64,000 nucleotides of DNA from Diospyros lotus (GCF_014633365.1 NC_068349.1:38207192-38271191); one strand, 5' to 3'; shown: positions 1 through 12,959, counted from the first letter of the stretch. Notes: generated by a model not told the origin, from the sequence alone. A program made the numbers and translations.

Positions 1-387
1 AAATATAAAAAATAAAGTCATTTTTTTATCAAAATTTTGCTTTATTGTTTTTTGATTGGTTTAATTTTTTTAATTTGTTTGGTTTAAACATCTATTTAAT
101 AAATTTAGTTATTTTTTTTTAAATAACCTATTTAATTTAAGCAATTCCATTGATAAATACTTAAGAAAAGCTATTTGAATATTTAATAATAATATCAATG
201 TTTTAATGTATCACATATTAATATATTAATACACAAAATTTCCTAAAAATATTATAATTAAATATCAAAATATTATTTCCGAGATATTTAATAGGCTATG
301 TGCCGTAGCATGGGAGGGAGGGAGAGGGGGATGTCATGATGACATATTAACTATGTGGGGAGGGGACCCATGATGTCTAGAAGCCGA
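1..387. other. AT-rich upstream intergenic DNA
   Basis: The first ~300 bases are very AT-rich and hold no coding frame I can support. A GA-rich patch near 310-330 precedes the promoter of the glycosyltransferase gene. Confidence 0.6.
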
Positions 388-420
388 TGACGTAAGGTAT
401 ACGTAGGAAGTGACATCAGC
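388..420 (+). promoter_or_regulatory. as-1-like TGACG element upstream of the UGT gene
   Basis: TGACGTAAG lies at 388-396 and a second half-site-like TGACATCAG at 411-419, about 270-300 bases before the start codon. The first is the same as the left half of the classical as-1 element bound by TGA bZIP factors, and as-1 elements are typical of stress- and xenobiotic-induced detoxification genes. The second half deviates from TGACG. Seen in sequence; the regulatory role is inference. Confidence 0.4.
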
Positions 421-554
421 AACACACGGGAGGCTGCCCACGCCTTAGACTGATTCTCTTTCCAAAAAAATATCAACTCTACAAGATATGCACCTCCCTC
501 TCTAAAGCTCCCACCACCGGCCACCGCCACTGCCATTGCCATTCATCCTTACAA

Positions 555-610
555 GTATTTAAACTTCTCTCCCCCCCTCTCTCTCTCTCCCCCCCCCCCC
601 CCCCTATCTC
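555..610 (+). promoter_or_regulatory. TATA-like box and CT/C-rich leader of the UGT gene
   Basis: A TATTTAA box at about 556-562 is followed by a (CT)n tract and a 16-base C run (589-604). Pyrimidine-rich leaders downstream of a TATA box are common in plant promoters. The long C run may also be unreliable in assembly. Confidence 0.4.
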
Positions 611-684
611 TCTCGACATAGATACTGATCTCTGTTTACTTCCAACACCATAAATTTTGAAGAAGAAGAAAGAAGAATTCATCA

Positions 685-2091
685 ATGGATCAGCAGGAGA
701 CTCCACACATAGCCATCCTGCCATCGCCGGGAATGGGCCACCTTATTCCGCTCGTCGAGTTCGCCAAGCGCCTTGCCGCCAACCACCGCTTCACTGCCAC
801 CTTCATCATCCCCACCGACGGCCCACTCTCCAGAGCACAGAGAGCCTTCCTCGAATCTCTTCCCGACGGCTTGACCCACCTCCTCCTCCCTCCGGTCAGG
901 CTCGACGACTTGCCCGACGACGTCCGGATCGAGACCCGCATCTCCGTCACGGTGGCCCGCTCTCTGCCGCCGCTCCGGGATGTCTTGGAGGTGCTCGCCA
1001 AGACCACCCGGCTGGTCTCCTTGGTGGTTGATCTCTTTGGCACGGACGCTTTTGATATCGCCGAGGAACTCGACCTCTCTCCGTACATCTTCTTCCCTTC
1101 CACCGCCATGAACTTGTCGTTAATCCTCTACTTGCCGGAGCTCGATCGGAAGATATCTTGCGAGTACAAGGACTCGCCCGACCCGATCCGGATCCCGGGT
1201 TCCACCCCGCTCCATGGGTCGGATCTCCTGGACCCGCTTCAGGACCGGAAGGACGAGGCCTACAAATGGGTTCTTCACCACGGGAAACGGTACAGAATGG
1301 CGGAGGGCATTATGGTGAACAGCTTCAAGGACTTGGAGCCCGGCGCGATTAAGTACTTGCAGGAGCCGAAACCGGGTAAGCCACCGGTTTACCCGATCGG
1401 GCCGCTCATTCAGATGGGTCCCACCGGAGGGAGGGTCGACGGGTCGGAGTGCTTGAGATGGCTGGACGAGCAGCCACGTGGCTCCGTGCTGTTCATCTCA
1501 TTTGGGAGCGGTGGGACCCTGTCATTCGATCAGCTCCATCAACTGGCTCTCGGCTTGGAAATGAGCGGACAAAGATTTCTCTGGGTGGTGAGAAGCCCGA
1601 ATGACAAAGTAGCCAACGCCTCGTTCTTCAGCGCCCATAGCCAAAACGACCCGTTTGCGTTCCTGCCAAACGGGTTCATCGACCGGACCAAAGGGTACGG
1701 GTTGGTGGTGCCGAACTGGGCGCCGCAGCCCCAAGTCCTCAGCCACGGCTCGACGGGCGGCTTCCTCTCTCACTGCGGCTGGAACTCTACTCTGGAGAGC
1801 GTCGTCAACGGCGTCCCTCTGATCACCTGGCCGCTCTACGCAGAGCAAAAGATGAACGCCGTGATCCTAGCGGAGGATCTGAAAGTGGCGCTGCGGCCTA
1901 GAGCCGGGGAGAATGGGTTGATCGGGTCCGCCGAGATCGCCCGAGTCGTGAAGGGCCTGCTCCAGGGGGAAGAGAGCAAGCAAATTCGTAGCCGGATGCG
2001 AGATTTAAAGGAAGCCGCCGGAATGATGTTGAGCCGCGACGGCGAGTCCACGAAGTTGCTGACTGAGTTGGCTCAGAAGTGGAGGAATTAA
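685..2091 (+). CDS. UDP-glycosyltransferase, UGT72 family (hydroquinone/monolignol glucosyltransferase-like)
   Basis: A 468-residue intronless family 1 glycosyltransferase, which transfers glucose from UDP-glucose to small phenolic acceptors in the cytosol. The N-terminal acceptor half starts with PHIAILPSPGMGHLIPL, giving the catalytic His at residue 19; the partner Asp is residue 116 in VVDLFG. The sugar-binding half carries a complete PSPG box at residues 345-388 (WAPQPQVLSHG, then HCGWNS, then WPLYAEQ). Length and the DLFGTDAFD and FFPSTAMNLS-type segments fit the UGT72B group (arbutin synthase, Arabidopsis UGT72B1), which acts on hydroquinone, chlorinated phenols and monolignols. The ATG at 685 was chosen because it gives the usual family N-terminus. 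An AATAAA-rich stretch follows from about 2147. The coding region is much richer in GC than its surroundings. The exact acceptor cannot be read from sequence. Confidence 0.93.
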   Translation: MDQQETPHIAILPSPGMGHLIPLVEFAKRLAANHRFTATFIIPTDGPLSRAQRAFLESLPDGLTHLLLPPVRLDDLPDDVRIETRISVTVARSLPPLRDVLEVLAKTTRLVSLVVDLFGTDAFDIAEELDLSPYIFFPSTAMNLSLILYLPELDRKISCEYKDSPDPIRIPGSTPLHGSDLLDPLQDRKDEAYKWVLHHGKRYRMAEGIMVNSFKDLEPGAIKYLQEPKPGKPPVYPIGPLIQMGPTGGRVDGSECLRWLDEQPRGSVLFISFGSGGTLSFDQLHQLALGLEMSGQRFLWVVRSPNDKVANASFFSAHSQNDPFAFLPNGFIDRTKGYGLVVPNWAPQPQVLSHGSTGGFLSHCGWNSTLESVVNGVPLITWPLYAEQKMNAVILAEDLKVALRPRAGENGLIGSAEIARVVKGLLQGEESKQIRSRMRDLKEAAGMMLSRDGESTKLLTELAQKWRN

Positions 2092-2620
2092 TGAACTCGC
2101 TTAGATTCAGATTGTCTGTTTTTGTGTAACGTTTCAACTTTACATTTAAAAAATAAAAAAAATTATAAATATCATTGTTGAATTATTATCTTTAATGATG
2201 ATATATATTTTGTTGGGACCGACTGACTGGGCCTCCATCCAATAATTAGGGGGGGAATATGCAGTGTGTAGCGTAGTGGGTCATACGGGTACGGCTATGG
2301 GTATGGGCAATCATGCATGGACCCAATTACACATTTTTATTTTTTTATTTTTTAGGTTTTTATATATTTTTTAAATATTATTTAAAAGCGACACTAATTC
2401 TAAAAGAATGCTCAGATTTGAGTTAAGGTAAATGGGTGGGTACTCACGACTCTAAATTTAAGTCTGAAATCTAAATTAAAAGAGTATACAAAATTCAGAT
2501 AAAAGATCTGACTTGATCTACATCTAAATTCAAACTCCGTGTCTTGTTAAGATGGACCGACCCATGAGTTGAGGAGATCTGATTATTTACATGATATGGT
2601 AGTAATATTTGACTGACTGT

Positions 2621-3099
2621 ATAATAATAATAATAATAATAATAATATTGTTAGTGACTATATAAGTTCGGCCCCCCTCCTTGCAGCAGCAGCAGCAGCA
2701 GCAGCAGGAGGGTGAGGTTTTGGACAAGTTGGGGTTGGAAAAAACTACCAAATGGACTTCTTATCCTCTCCTGAAATAGACATGGTGGTGGTGATCGGTT
2801 TCAACAACTACCACCGGATAATGATATTAATTTGTTGTAGTTATTTATATATAAAAGAAAATAATAATAATAATAATAATATGAGAAAAAATATAAAATA
2901 AAGTGGTCGGCACATAGGCATCAATGGAGTGGGTGGCAGGCAGGCAGGGCATTGAGGGAGATACGTGTCAACTCATATATGGGTGCATTTATCACATCAT
3001 CCATCATGAGGAGGAGGATAGGGTTATCATCATCATCATTGATGATAAGTGATGAGACTACATGTCTTGTAATTTGGCCAACACCCCCCCCCCCCCCCC
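2621..3099. repeat. Microsatellite cluster: (AAT)n, (GCA)n, (AAT)n and poly-C
   Basis: (ATA/AAT)n at 2621-2646, (GCA)n at 2683-2706, (AAT)n at 2861-2880 and a 16-base C run at 3084-3099 fall within 480 bases. Simple repeats, no gene. Confidence 0.85.
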
Positions 3100-5269
3100 G
3101 GGGCGCTTCTCTTTTCTTTTTTAAATTACGTCCATTATTTGCGTTTTCAACCACCCTACTCTTAAAATTACACTAAAAAAATAAATTAAGAGATGTGCTC
3201 AAATAACTAACATGATAGACCTTAAGACTACTAATATCACTCCTAAGATTTTTCCTCAAAAAAAAAAATATTCTACTTCTCCAAAAATTGAACCCACACT
3301 AAAAACCTTCACACAAGCTTTCAATCTACCCCTTTACCACTTGACTATGCTCTTGAGGACAAACCCTACCCTATTCGTTATCTAGTACATTTGGTTTTAG
3401 TTGGAGAAAGAAAACGAGAGTCTTTACATTTGTCCGACCCTGCCAAAATCACACCCCACGACGAAACACTCCCCTTTGGAGAAAAAGACTTTAAAATAGT
3501 AACGATACTGAACCTTTTTTTAAAAAAATAAAAATAAATAAACGAGGTGAAGTGACTAGCATACAATTTTCTTTAAGCACGATTATAAAGGTCTAATTTT
3601 TATTAAAAATATTTGATTTTATTTATTTATTTATTTTTTTAGCTAAAAAGAAGAATCTATCACTTTAACTCTATCATAATATACAATGATAAATTCCGTA
3701 AATATCACTCTTTTTAACCATATGAGCTTAGATCAAGAAAGATGGTTTAAGAGTTGAACTCTAAAATTTAAAAACACAAAAAGGATTTTAAACTATTGAA
3801 GTAGCATTTGAGCCATACTGATGATATATTCAATTTAATCATTATTACATATATTTTTTGTGTCATTGAAATGGTCCACTTCACTGTCTCCATAAACATG
3901 GCCCTTTAATAAATCGTAAGAAAATTATGAAAGGAGAAAAAGAGACAATTTTCATGGAACGTAGACCTCTCAAAAGGTAACGAAAACATGCAAAGATTTC
4001 TTCGGATCGAATGGAGACTGTTCATCGAGTGCGAAGGTGTGAGTGAAAATAAGTAAGTTTTTTCAAATATGTGTACACTACACTTGTTAACTAGTGTCTC
4101 ATAGGCATCTTGCCGACTATAGGTGTCGTCAAATCGTAAGATTTATCTCTCTCTTGATCCATGATGGTTAAAAACGATATAGTTACATGTCTTATGTCTA
4201 TGTGATAACTATTAGGTTTATATGTATGGGAAAGATGGAAACTTTTAGCATAATAGGTTGAGTTTGGATCCAAAAGAAAATTAAAAGATGTCATTTTAAA
4301 TTTTATGGCATTTAATGACATTTTATGTGATATCATTTTAAATCTTTTTTATTTTTATATCTAAATTTAGTATATACTGTGCATAATATTGCAAAATGAA
4401 ATATTTTGGAAATGGTAGTTAAAACGCTTAATTTTGACACTTTTAGTAATACTCATGTATTCATATATTATACATTTAATTAGTTTGTTAAAATGAACAA
4501 AATAAGAGAATATCAAGATAAAATTGAAAAGCATTCAAAAATTGCTATCAGAATGTTTGTTAAATTTTTTAAAATTAATTGAGAATTGTACTTTTTCTTT
4601 TTATATGTTTGTTAAATGTATATGATAAACATCAAAATAAGAGTTTTTTTTTTTATCAAAATATATTTATTACAAAATTCATTCAAAACTATATGTTAAC
4701 ATTAACAACAAATTTATGATTAAAATTGTGTTTTATAATTAATGTGAATTATCAAAAATAAAAAAATAGAAATAAAAATTAAAATAATGTTTTATTTTTT
4801 AAATTCATGTTCAAAAATAGATTTAAAAACTTAAAAAATAGAAATAATTATGGTGAAATTACAATAATTTCACTTAAATAATTAAAAATGGCCAAAACAT
4901 AAAATAATAAAATATAAAATAAAAAAACAGACCAGCAAACAAAGGAAAATTGATGAAACCATAGAGATCAGAAAAAGATCAAAGAAATACTAGTGGATGG
5001 ACGAGCAGAAAACTAAGGAAGAAGATTAGCGGTCATCGAACAGTGAAGCGAAGAGGAAAAGAAGACCAACGATGGTGAGGAAGAAGATGAAAGGCAAGGA
5101 AGATCGATGGCCAGACGAATGGTGGGAGGAAGAAAATGAATAGTAATTTTCGAGGAAGAAGATGAACAGAGAACAATTAATAAGTGCTTTTATACAAGGA
5201 CATATACGTAATTTATATTTATTTGTAAAATATCAAATAAATTTATCTGTAACAAGTCATATAAAGAGT

Positions 5270-5392
5270 CATGTGATGGTTTTTTCAGAGATAATCAGAT
5301 AAATTTAACAAACACATTAAAAATAATAAAAAATTTAAATGATTCCCATATCTTACATTTTTTATCTCATATCTTAGTTAACAAACACTACC
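5270..5392. repeat. 3' end of a MITE of the TTAACAAACACTA family
   Basis: The stretch ends in TTAACAAACACTACC (5378-5392). The same end occurs at about 36864-36878, and the reverse-complement end begins elements at 33910 and 51924. The matching left end of this copy is not clear, perhaps among the GTTTGTTAAA motifs near 4550-4620. Confidence 0.4.
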
Positions 5393-5550
5393 TTATAATA
5401 ACACGAGATAAAATACCATGCATCAATGCATGAGTGTCCAAATAGCATTTCTGATATAATTTTTGTGATAGGTAAAGTTCTATGGCCTATGCTTTTTGTT
5501 TGTTAGCCAACTACAACGTTGGTGTTGCACATAAAAGAAAAAAAATAAGA

Positions 5551-5740
5551 AAAATGTTATATCTATAAATAACTCTCACAAATTAACATGACATACACAA
5601 AATTCATAGTAATTTTATTCAAAATTAATAATAAATTTAAAATTATTATCAACTATTGTAAATTTTGAGTGAAATTATTATGAATTTTATCAGTTTATGA
5701 GGGGTTATTTGTTAAATTTATTTATAAGTATAACATTTTT
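5551..5740. repeat. Palindromic (foldback) AT-rich element
   Basis: The two halves are near reverse complements: AAAATGTTATA plus a segment with CATGACATACACAAAATTC on the left, and AATTTTATCAGTTTATGAGG plus TATAACATTTTT on the right. This gives an imperfect stem of about 90 bases, as in a MITE or foldback element. Related sequence lies at about 62470-62680. Confidence 0.5.
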
Positions 5741-7920
5741 AAAAAACAAATAAATGGTTTTGTTTGAAGATTGATCAGTCAGCCAATAATTGATCTTTGT
5801 GGATAAAATATGAAAGGAAAATAGAAAATAAATAAGAAAATCTCTGAAGGATTATAGTCTTGGCTTGGCATTCACAAAAATGGCGAACTTCTCAAATTGG
5901 GGGCTCTGTGGACAGTGACATTGGAATGGGATGGCTAATGGAAGTATGCTTGTTTATAGGAATGGCCAATTTCAATCCTATATGACAAATATTTGATAAA
6001 TCTCATATACTTGGGGATGGGTCCTTCCCTATCTTCTGCCCCGTCAATGTATTCGGGGAAGAGTCGGTACCAAAACTCAAATGAGAAAAAAAAAAGTACG
6101 TTTAGGATGAGCATAATATCTATAATTGGATGAAAACCAAGTTATAAGTCTTTGAGTTGAAAGCAAGAAAAATGAACTCACGATCGTTTGAAGGTGTTGG
6201 GGATTAGTTGCAAGTGTATTCAAAGGGGTACATCTCCATGATTTGCTCAACTTAACCCTCTTATGCCATTATTCATTCGAAGTTTCACGAGTGAAAGAGA
6301 GTTTTTATGCATTCTATCATATTCCTTAAGGAAAAGAATCATCATCTCAAAGTTGAGCACAATCTCCTTTCAGTAGCAAGATTCGCAAGGCTAACTTCTC
6401 ATTACTTGGGATCCCAACGAATCTTCTCAATAATATAGTAAACATGTGTTAAATTGACGTGACATTCTTATATATATCAGTACATATGTGGAATTTATTG
6501 AAGAACTTCACATGTTAATCAGTTGGTTATGCTTAGTATGCATTCATTCCAAAATGATTTTGTCCTTGTGACGAGCTATTCTCGAAAATGATTTATTAAA
6601 AAACTTAATATAATGTTTGAACATATTTTCAGTATAATTGAGCCCAACCCAACATTCTAATAGCATGCATAATTAGTTCCTTCAGGCTTGGCCCAAAAGA
6701 AGCCCAATTGAAATTGGCTCAAAAAAGCCCAATTTGATCCTTATTTAATTTGATATGTAAAAACCAAAATTATCTACATACAAGATAAAAATGCCTTATT
6801 TTTTTATTTTATTACACAAGATGAAAAAATTTAAAAATTTAGTATCCTTAATAAAAGTAAAATTTCAATAAGACTTCAAAAGGGTCAACTCGATCTTCCT
6901 TGTCTGATGGGGCCTAAGAAAAGTGAAGGTAAAAAGAGGGGTTAGAATGAGAGACATACATACTTTGAGGGCCAAATCCAAAACATCAAAAGCTTGCAAA
7001 AGTTAAAAAGGTCATCATTTCAAAAGATGACGCATCTCCATGTCATCATTTGTTTCTCTACAAAAAGTATGCCCAACCACTCCTTATGGTCAAAAGTGGA
7101 CAATTATTATTTGGTTATTACCATGGGCTCCTTGTATTTTCCAAGCTCTCTCCTTAATACCCCTTCTCTTCTTTCCTTTTTTCTTTTTTTCGTTGGTGTC
7201 CTATCAATTTTTCCATGACAAAGATACTTATTCTAAATAAGGAGGTCGAATTCATCAACCAACGACTAAAGTAATCCAAATACCTTTGTACAAGACAAGA
7301 TAGTACTTGATAAGTTCAAAGCATATTTGAAAAAGTAAAAAGTAAAAAAATTGACGATAAGTTAAAATGACGTTGATTAATAGATACGCTATTAAAAGAG
7401 AATCCGAAAAAATTATTTATATTGCGTGAGGTTGGATTCACGTGCAAAGATTTGAAAATGACGGGTGTTATTTATATATTTATTATATTTATATTTAATA
7501 TTTAAATAGTTTTATTAATTAATAATAAATATATCATCTTTTAAATTAGTTAATTAATTAATAAAATTATTTAATTATTAGAAATAAAACATAACGAAAA
7601 CATTTTGTTTAAATAAGATATATTTATTAATGCTGCTTAATAACACGACAAGTCATTCGCATCATGATCAATCATCCACAATTACTTAAAATTTTAATTA
7701 ATTAAATGAAAGTAAAACCCATAAAACTTAACCATTTAATAGTATTATTATTGGTAATAAAAAAAAATTTAAAGACTTTCCCCAACAAGGGCACTCATGA
7801 AAACACTCATAATAAAAAGAACTCCTAATGTAAGTTTTTGTTTAATTTGAAATATTGACTATATATGCTAACTCTATATATTTGTTAAAAAAAGATGTTT
7901 CGAGTTTAGGATTTACTTGA

Positions 7921-8400
7921 TATACAATAACAACATATCCAGTCTTTATTCCACTATATGGGGTCAGTTACATGAATTTTAAACTTTTATATATTTATGT
8001 TTTTTGTTATATTTTCATATAAACCCATGCACTCCATATCAAACTTTAATATCTCTCTCAAAATCTTATTAAGTTTGCCTCTACCTCTTTTTTTCTATTA
8101 ATTATTTCATTTCATCAACTTTCTTCACATGAACGTCTCTTTGTCTTCTTCTCACATGATCAAACCATCTTAGTCTAATCTCTCTCATTTTCTCCTCTCC
8201 TCAATTAGCAGTACTCCTACCTTATTACTAATAATCTTATTTTTAATTTTATCTTTTCTTATAAGGTCGTATATCCATCTTAGTATGTTCATCTCCGTTA
8301 CGCTCGTCTTTTGCTCATATTAATATTTGACTACCTAATATTTTGAACTATATAACAAAACTGATTTTATAACTAGTTTTATAGGGTATACTCGATATAT
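7921..8400. repeat. Diverged dispersed repeat containing CCACTATATGGGGTCAG
   Basis: The segment from ACAATAACAACATATCCAG through CCACTATATGGGGTCAG and the following C/T-rich stretch resembles a repeat I recall from many dicot genomes. I cannot assign it securely to SINE, LINE or other class. No coding capacity. Confidence 0.35.
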
Positions 8401-8673
8401 TATAAAAAAAATTATCAAACTTGATGTGACCCGAAATAAATGATAATTTAAGAGTATTAATTAAGGACCAGGAGATTGCAACAAAATGAAATGAAAAAGC
8501 CATCTGGTTCAACTGTGAAAAGAAGTAACAATTTTACACACAAAGGAAGAAAGACAAATAAAAGCTACCTAATTACTAAAGAAGAAAGGGAATTAATTTC
8601 TCCATTACACTAATTAATTGAAAACCCCAAAAAAAAAAAAAAAAAAAACCCAAAGGGAGTCTAATTAATTTAT

Positions 8674-10068
8674 TTAGGAAGATTTAGCAGTGTTCTTGCT
8701 TAATTGTGGGTCTGTTCTTCTGCTGGCAAACCCTTCCCCATGTCTCATTATCCAAAACCTCTCTATTTCTTCAGCTTTCCTCCCTGGAATTCTCCCAGCT
8801 ATCAGTCCCCACCTGATCGCATTTCATTTCATCACGTTAGTTAGGATCCCATTATCAGACATGAAATTAATAAGGACTAATTAAGGAGATCTTATCATAA
8901 TTAAGGAGAGAATAATAATATAATTCATTAGCTAAATCAAATTAGTCTCACAATTTCATACAATTGATTGCAGCACACATAAGTACTCTCGTTAATTAAG
9001 TTATAAGACACACACGAAATTTAACTAATTATGCTTATTTATTGATAACACAACTCGAGTCATACTAAGATTGAGATTCCCCTAAACCTATCTTAATCCC
9101 TTAATAAGACTGATCACCATCAAATAGAGATTAATCTGAGAGTTTTTCCTCCTTTTTTTTTGTGTTTCTATCGAATTATCTTCCCCTTATCTCTCATCTA
9201 ACCTAAAGAGATAAAAACACAATCATAAATAAAATAAAATTAAATTTAAAGAGTTATCTCCACGTATCAGTCTTAGTTTTAAACCAAAACCAAACAAAAA
9301 GAAACAATAATATGTGTCCTTTAATTAATTAGCTCAAGAATGCACTTAAGTGCAGTTTGGCTTTATTTATTTTATCACAATTCTGTAAGAATTAGAACAT
9401 GGACATTACTATTAAATATTGATCCAAATGAAGTAAATCTACCAAACAAACATTTGGGTTTCAAGAATGTGTAATGATGAATGAATTTAAAGCAAAGTTG
9501 CCAGTTCTATATTTACTACTGGCCTTAAAGGGGAAAAGTTCTGATCAACTGGAGACCGTACTGAAGGCACGGCGTTTATCAGCGAAAACCTTGCCAGCCC
9601 AGGCGTCTGTGTCTGTTTCTCTGTCTTTGTGTTTTTTTTTTCTTGAAAAGGCAAGTACTTGCATGGCCTCGTCTCGGGGTTTGAACTTTAATTGTTATTG
9701 AATTAACGCTAAAAGAAGACAAGAAATTGAAGTATTGAAGAAAGACGGCTCAGGTGATGGACAAATTTGGTGGATGAATTAATTACCTGTCTCCAACAAG
9801 CTTGTACATTCTACATATGAGATCCTCCTCTTGCTCGGTCATGTTTATGGATTCCCACTCAATGCTGCTGACTTCTGAAACGAGTTAGGGAGACTTACCC
9901 ATTAGAGGAGGAGAGGAAGAGAAAATAACCCAGTAAAAGGGTGGGGGTGGGTTTTGACGGAAAGTGAAGGAAAACGCAAGAAAATTATTGAAAGACTCAC
10001 TCGCCTTCAGAGCAGCAAGAGTTGTGGGTGGTCTTGAGTCGCTTGGCTTTCCGGTTATCCCGCAGCAT
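8674..10068 (-). CDS. R3-MYB repressor of the CPC/TRY/ETC family (trichome and root-hair patterning)
   Basis: Three exons on the minus strand: 10005-10068, 9787-9874 and 8674-8812 (291 nt, 96 residues). The protein is a single-repeat MYB that lacks an activation domain. The family competes with R2R3-MYBs such as WER or GL1 for bHLH partners and moves between cells to set trichome and root-hair spacing. Seen: SEEVSSIEWESINMTEQEED, then a bHLH-binding motif (D/E)Lx2(R/K)x3Lx6Lx3R beginning at residue 39 (DLICRMYKL) and ending in IAGR, then IPGRKAEEIERFWIMRH. The two intron positions match the family. Intron 1 starts with GC (AAG|GCGAGT), because that join alone restores SEEVSSIEW. Intron 2 (974 bases) is GT-AG. 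The usual acidic residue after RW is Gly here (RWGLIAGR). The tail after the MYB repeat is short, closer to ETC1/CPC than to TRY. Confidence 0.9.
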
Positions 10069-11598
10069 GGTGTTGTTGGAGTACTACTGTGACTGAGGAT
10101 GATGATGGGTTGTGAAGATTGATCGAAGAAGAAGAACTGAGGAGAAAGATTCCCGAGAAAATTTTAGATCGTCATTTAATGCCCTCGAAACAGGAAGAGA
10201 GAAGCCTTGAAATTATTATTATATATTTTAAAGCGTGAAATTTATAGAAAGAAGAGCTTTGTAGGGGGGTTGGAATGAATGGACGGAGCGGTTATTCCTA
10301 CCAAACAAACAAAGCATATCTTTGTGTTGACTTGTAGTTATTTCTTCACCTTTGGATTGAACATAAAACACATTTACACAGTCATTCCCTTCAGAGTTCA
10401 CTCCCGGACTGAAATGACACTGTTGCCCTTTGCTGTCCAGTGAGAGATGCCACCATTCGTGGTGGACAATCCTAATTTGTTTCCTTCTCTTTATGTCTAA
10501 TCCACCCTAATCCTATGATGTAGCATGCTCTCCTATTGTAATTAGTGCCTAATCTATGGGCAGGGCAGGGCAGGGCAGTCCGTCCTAAGGGTAGCTTCCA
10601 AAGGTCACATCATTTGCAATATTGATTAGTCCCAATTAAAAACTTAATTAGTCAGCTATATATCACTTGGAGTTGATTGGTCTAATTCTACCATTTGGGT
10701 AGCTGTTTTTCTCAGGGACCAAGCTTAAAATGGCAACTGGCGACTGGGCAACTTTAGCAGAAGGGGTAGGTAATGCAATGTGTGTATATATGTATGTATG
10801 TATGTATATATATCCAACAATTATCATGTCAAAACTAAAATTTGAAAAGTTTAGCTAAATGGGTAGGTTAATTAGAAAGTCAAAAGATAAAAAGAAGCCC
10901 AAAGCCCCCATTAAAGTACATGCACACAAAGCACTGACGGTAATTTTGTACCCTAAAACTGAACATTTTTATCGTGGTTGAAACTTTGAAAAGTGGTTGG
11001 GAGACTCGCAATTTCCAAGGAAAACCCACCGGGGGAGTGCTTAATTAAACCACTCGACTTACCATTTTAGTGGTAATTCATATGCGATTTTTGACAAATT
11101 AAAATTAAACATGAGTAGTAACAAGCTTGCTTCAAGGAAGCAATCACAGAGAACCTTACCATTGGGTCTCGATCAAATGGACCCAAATTCACAAAACCCA
11201 GAAGAAGAAAAAAAATAGGGTTCTTGACGAGTAGGTAGGCAGCTTTTAAAGCAGGATTTTGCCGTAAATTGCATTGAATATCGACAATCGAGAGAATTCA
11301 GAAACTCAAATTCAATGTACGATTTCGAGTCAAGTCCTGCTTCTTCGTCTTTACAACGAAAATGATATTTGGATATATTTTTGTGAGTGATGCATTTATA
11401 CCCAAATTCAATGTACGATTTGGGTAATAATGTCTTTACAAAATTTGTTTAGTATTAATTGTAGCTGTTGTTAATATTATTATTATTATTATAGTATTAA
11501 TAGGAGGACAAAAATTGTACTGATAATACCAATCGTATTGCTTTCTGTAAGCATTTTGATCATAGTTTGAATTTCTTTTTGAATTAAGGTGGGGGAGG

Positions 11599-11893
11599 CC
11601 ATAATTGATGTTTGCTTAGAGAGACAAAAGGAAAGAGAATCTAATTAAACTTTTGTCATTAGTCAGGGATTCGTTTACTATTATTCATAATCTTATCGGA
11701 TTAGTTTGCTTTTAATTTCCGCCTTTAACAACTGGGGATTATTAACAATAAAAATAAATAAATAAACTTTTGAAGGCTGGCGACGCCATAATTGATGTTT
11801 GATTAGAGACAAAAGGAAAGAGAATCTGATGAAACTTTTGTCATTAGATAAGGATTAGTTTAGTATTATTTATAATCTTATCGAATTATTCTT
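11599..11893. repeat. Direct duplication, ~110-base units 187 bases apart
   Basis: CCATAATTGATGTTTG begins copies at 11599 and 11786. Both continue with GACAAAAGGAAAGAGAATCT and end near CATAATCTTATCG. The copies differ at scattered positions and small indels. Confidence 0.7.
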
Positions 11894-12481
11894 TGTTTAT
11901 CTCTTCCCTTTTTGTTTATCCAATTGAGAGATGACGTGACTCTCTACGACAAAAATACGTTTTTAAATAAAAAAAATATTTTTTTATAATATTATCAAAT
12001 GATTTTTAAAATAGCTTTAAAATGTTTATCTTTAAAGAATTAATTCATTATTTTTCACATATATTTATTGTGTAAAAAGGGTTAATATTTTTTAGAAAAT
12101 AAATAATTATTAACAAAGAAATATTATTAATTTCTTGAAAAGATTCTCAAAATAAAATTACTTATATATTTTTTTTATTTTCACATAAAATGTATTTATT
12201 ACGTCTCATTTTTAAGATTCAAATAATTATATTAGTTAATAATAAATATATAATTAAAAATAACATTACAAGATTAATATTAATAGAATATTAATTATAA
12301 TATAGGAATACAATAAATAAAATATTATTATATTATAGATAAATTACAATTGATGTAAATTAATTAAATAAAAAAAATCACAAACCCTATCTTCTTCGTG
12401 ACATCAACGGCAACTCTGCAACCCCCGCTCCTACATCATCTCTTACACTGACAGCCCATTTCAAGAGAGGGAAGTCTCTTT

Positions 12482-12556
12482 ATATTTAAATTTGATAATA
12501 ATATCAAATTTAAATATTAGAGAATAGAATGACAGCTAGCTAGCTAGCTAGCTAGC
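12482..12556. repeat. Perfect 16-bp inverted repeat followed by a (GCTA)n tract
   Basis: ATATTTAAATTTGATA (12482-12497) is perfectly complementary to 12502-12517 across a 4-base loop. A (GCTA)n microsatellite of about 23 bases follows at 12534-12556. Confidence 0.7.
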
Positions 12557-12959
12557 ATACATGGCATAATGTATAACAAACGAAGGAAATTTGGATCAGG
12601 TATTATTGTTTTTCTGTTTTTTGTGGAAAGGGATAGACAAGCCTAGTCACTGTCACTGTCACATCATTGAAGCAACTCCAAACCAAAAGATATTAAATTA
12701 AAAAAATATCATAGTCTGCTATTGACATATTTACCTAAATCTCGTATCTCAATATCAATGGTTCCTTGCCCCATTACTAATAATAATATCTCTCTCAAAT
12801 AAAGTGAACCCTTCCATTTATCTTCATTCCATCCCCCCTCTCCCAATCCCAAACACAGTTAAAAACACTACTGTTACATTTAACCAAGCAAACTATCAAC
12901 CCATGAGCTCAAACTCTCAATCTGTCCTGATTTGGGGCCATTAGAAGAGTGCTGTGTGG

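Larger units (their letters stand above)
2092..8673. other. Gene-free, repeat-rich intergenic region
   Basis: Between the glycosyltransferase and the R3-MYB gene I see no coding frame with family features. The sequence is strongly AT-rich with microsatellites, a palindromic element and a diverged dispersed repeat, listed separately. Short open frames here look like chance. Confidence 0.6.

Noticed and set aside
690..1109. Open frames antisense to or out of frame with the glycosyltransferase
   Set aside because: GC-rich coding sequence leaves long shadow frames; none shows a protein family, while the 685-2091 frame is complete.
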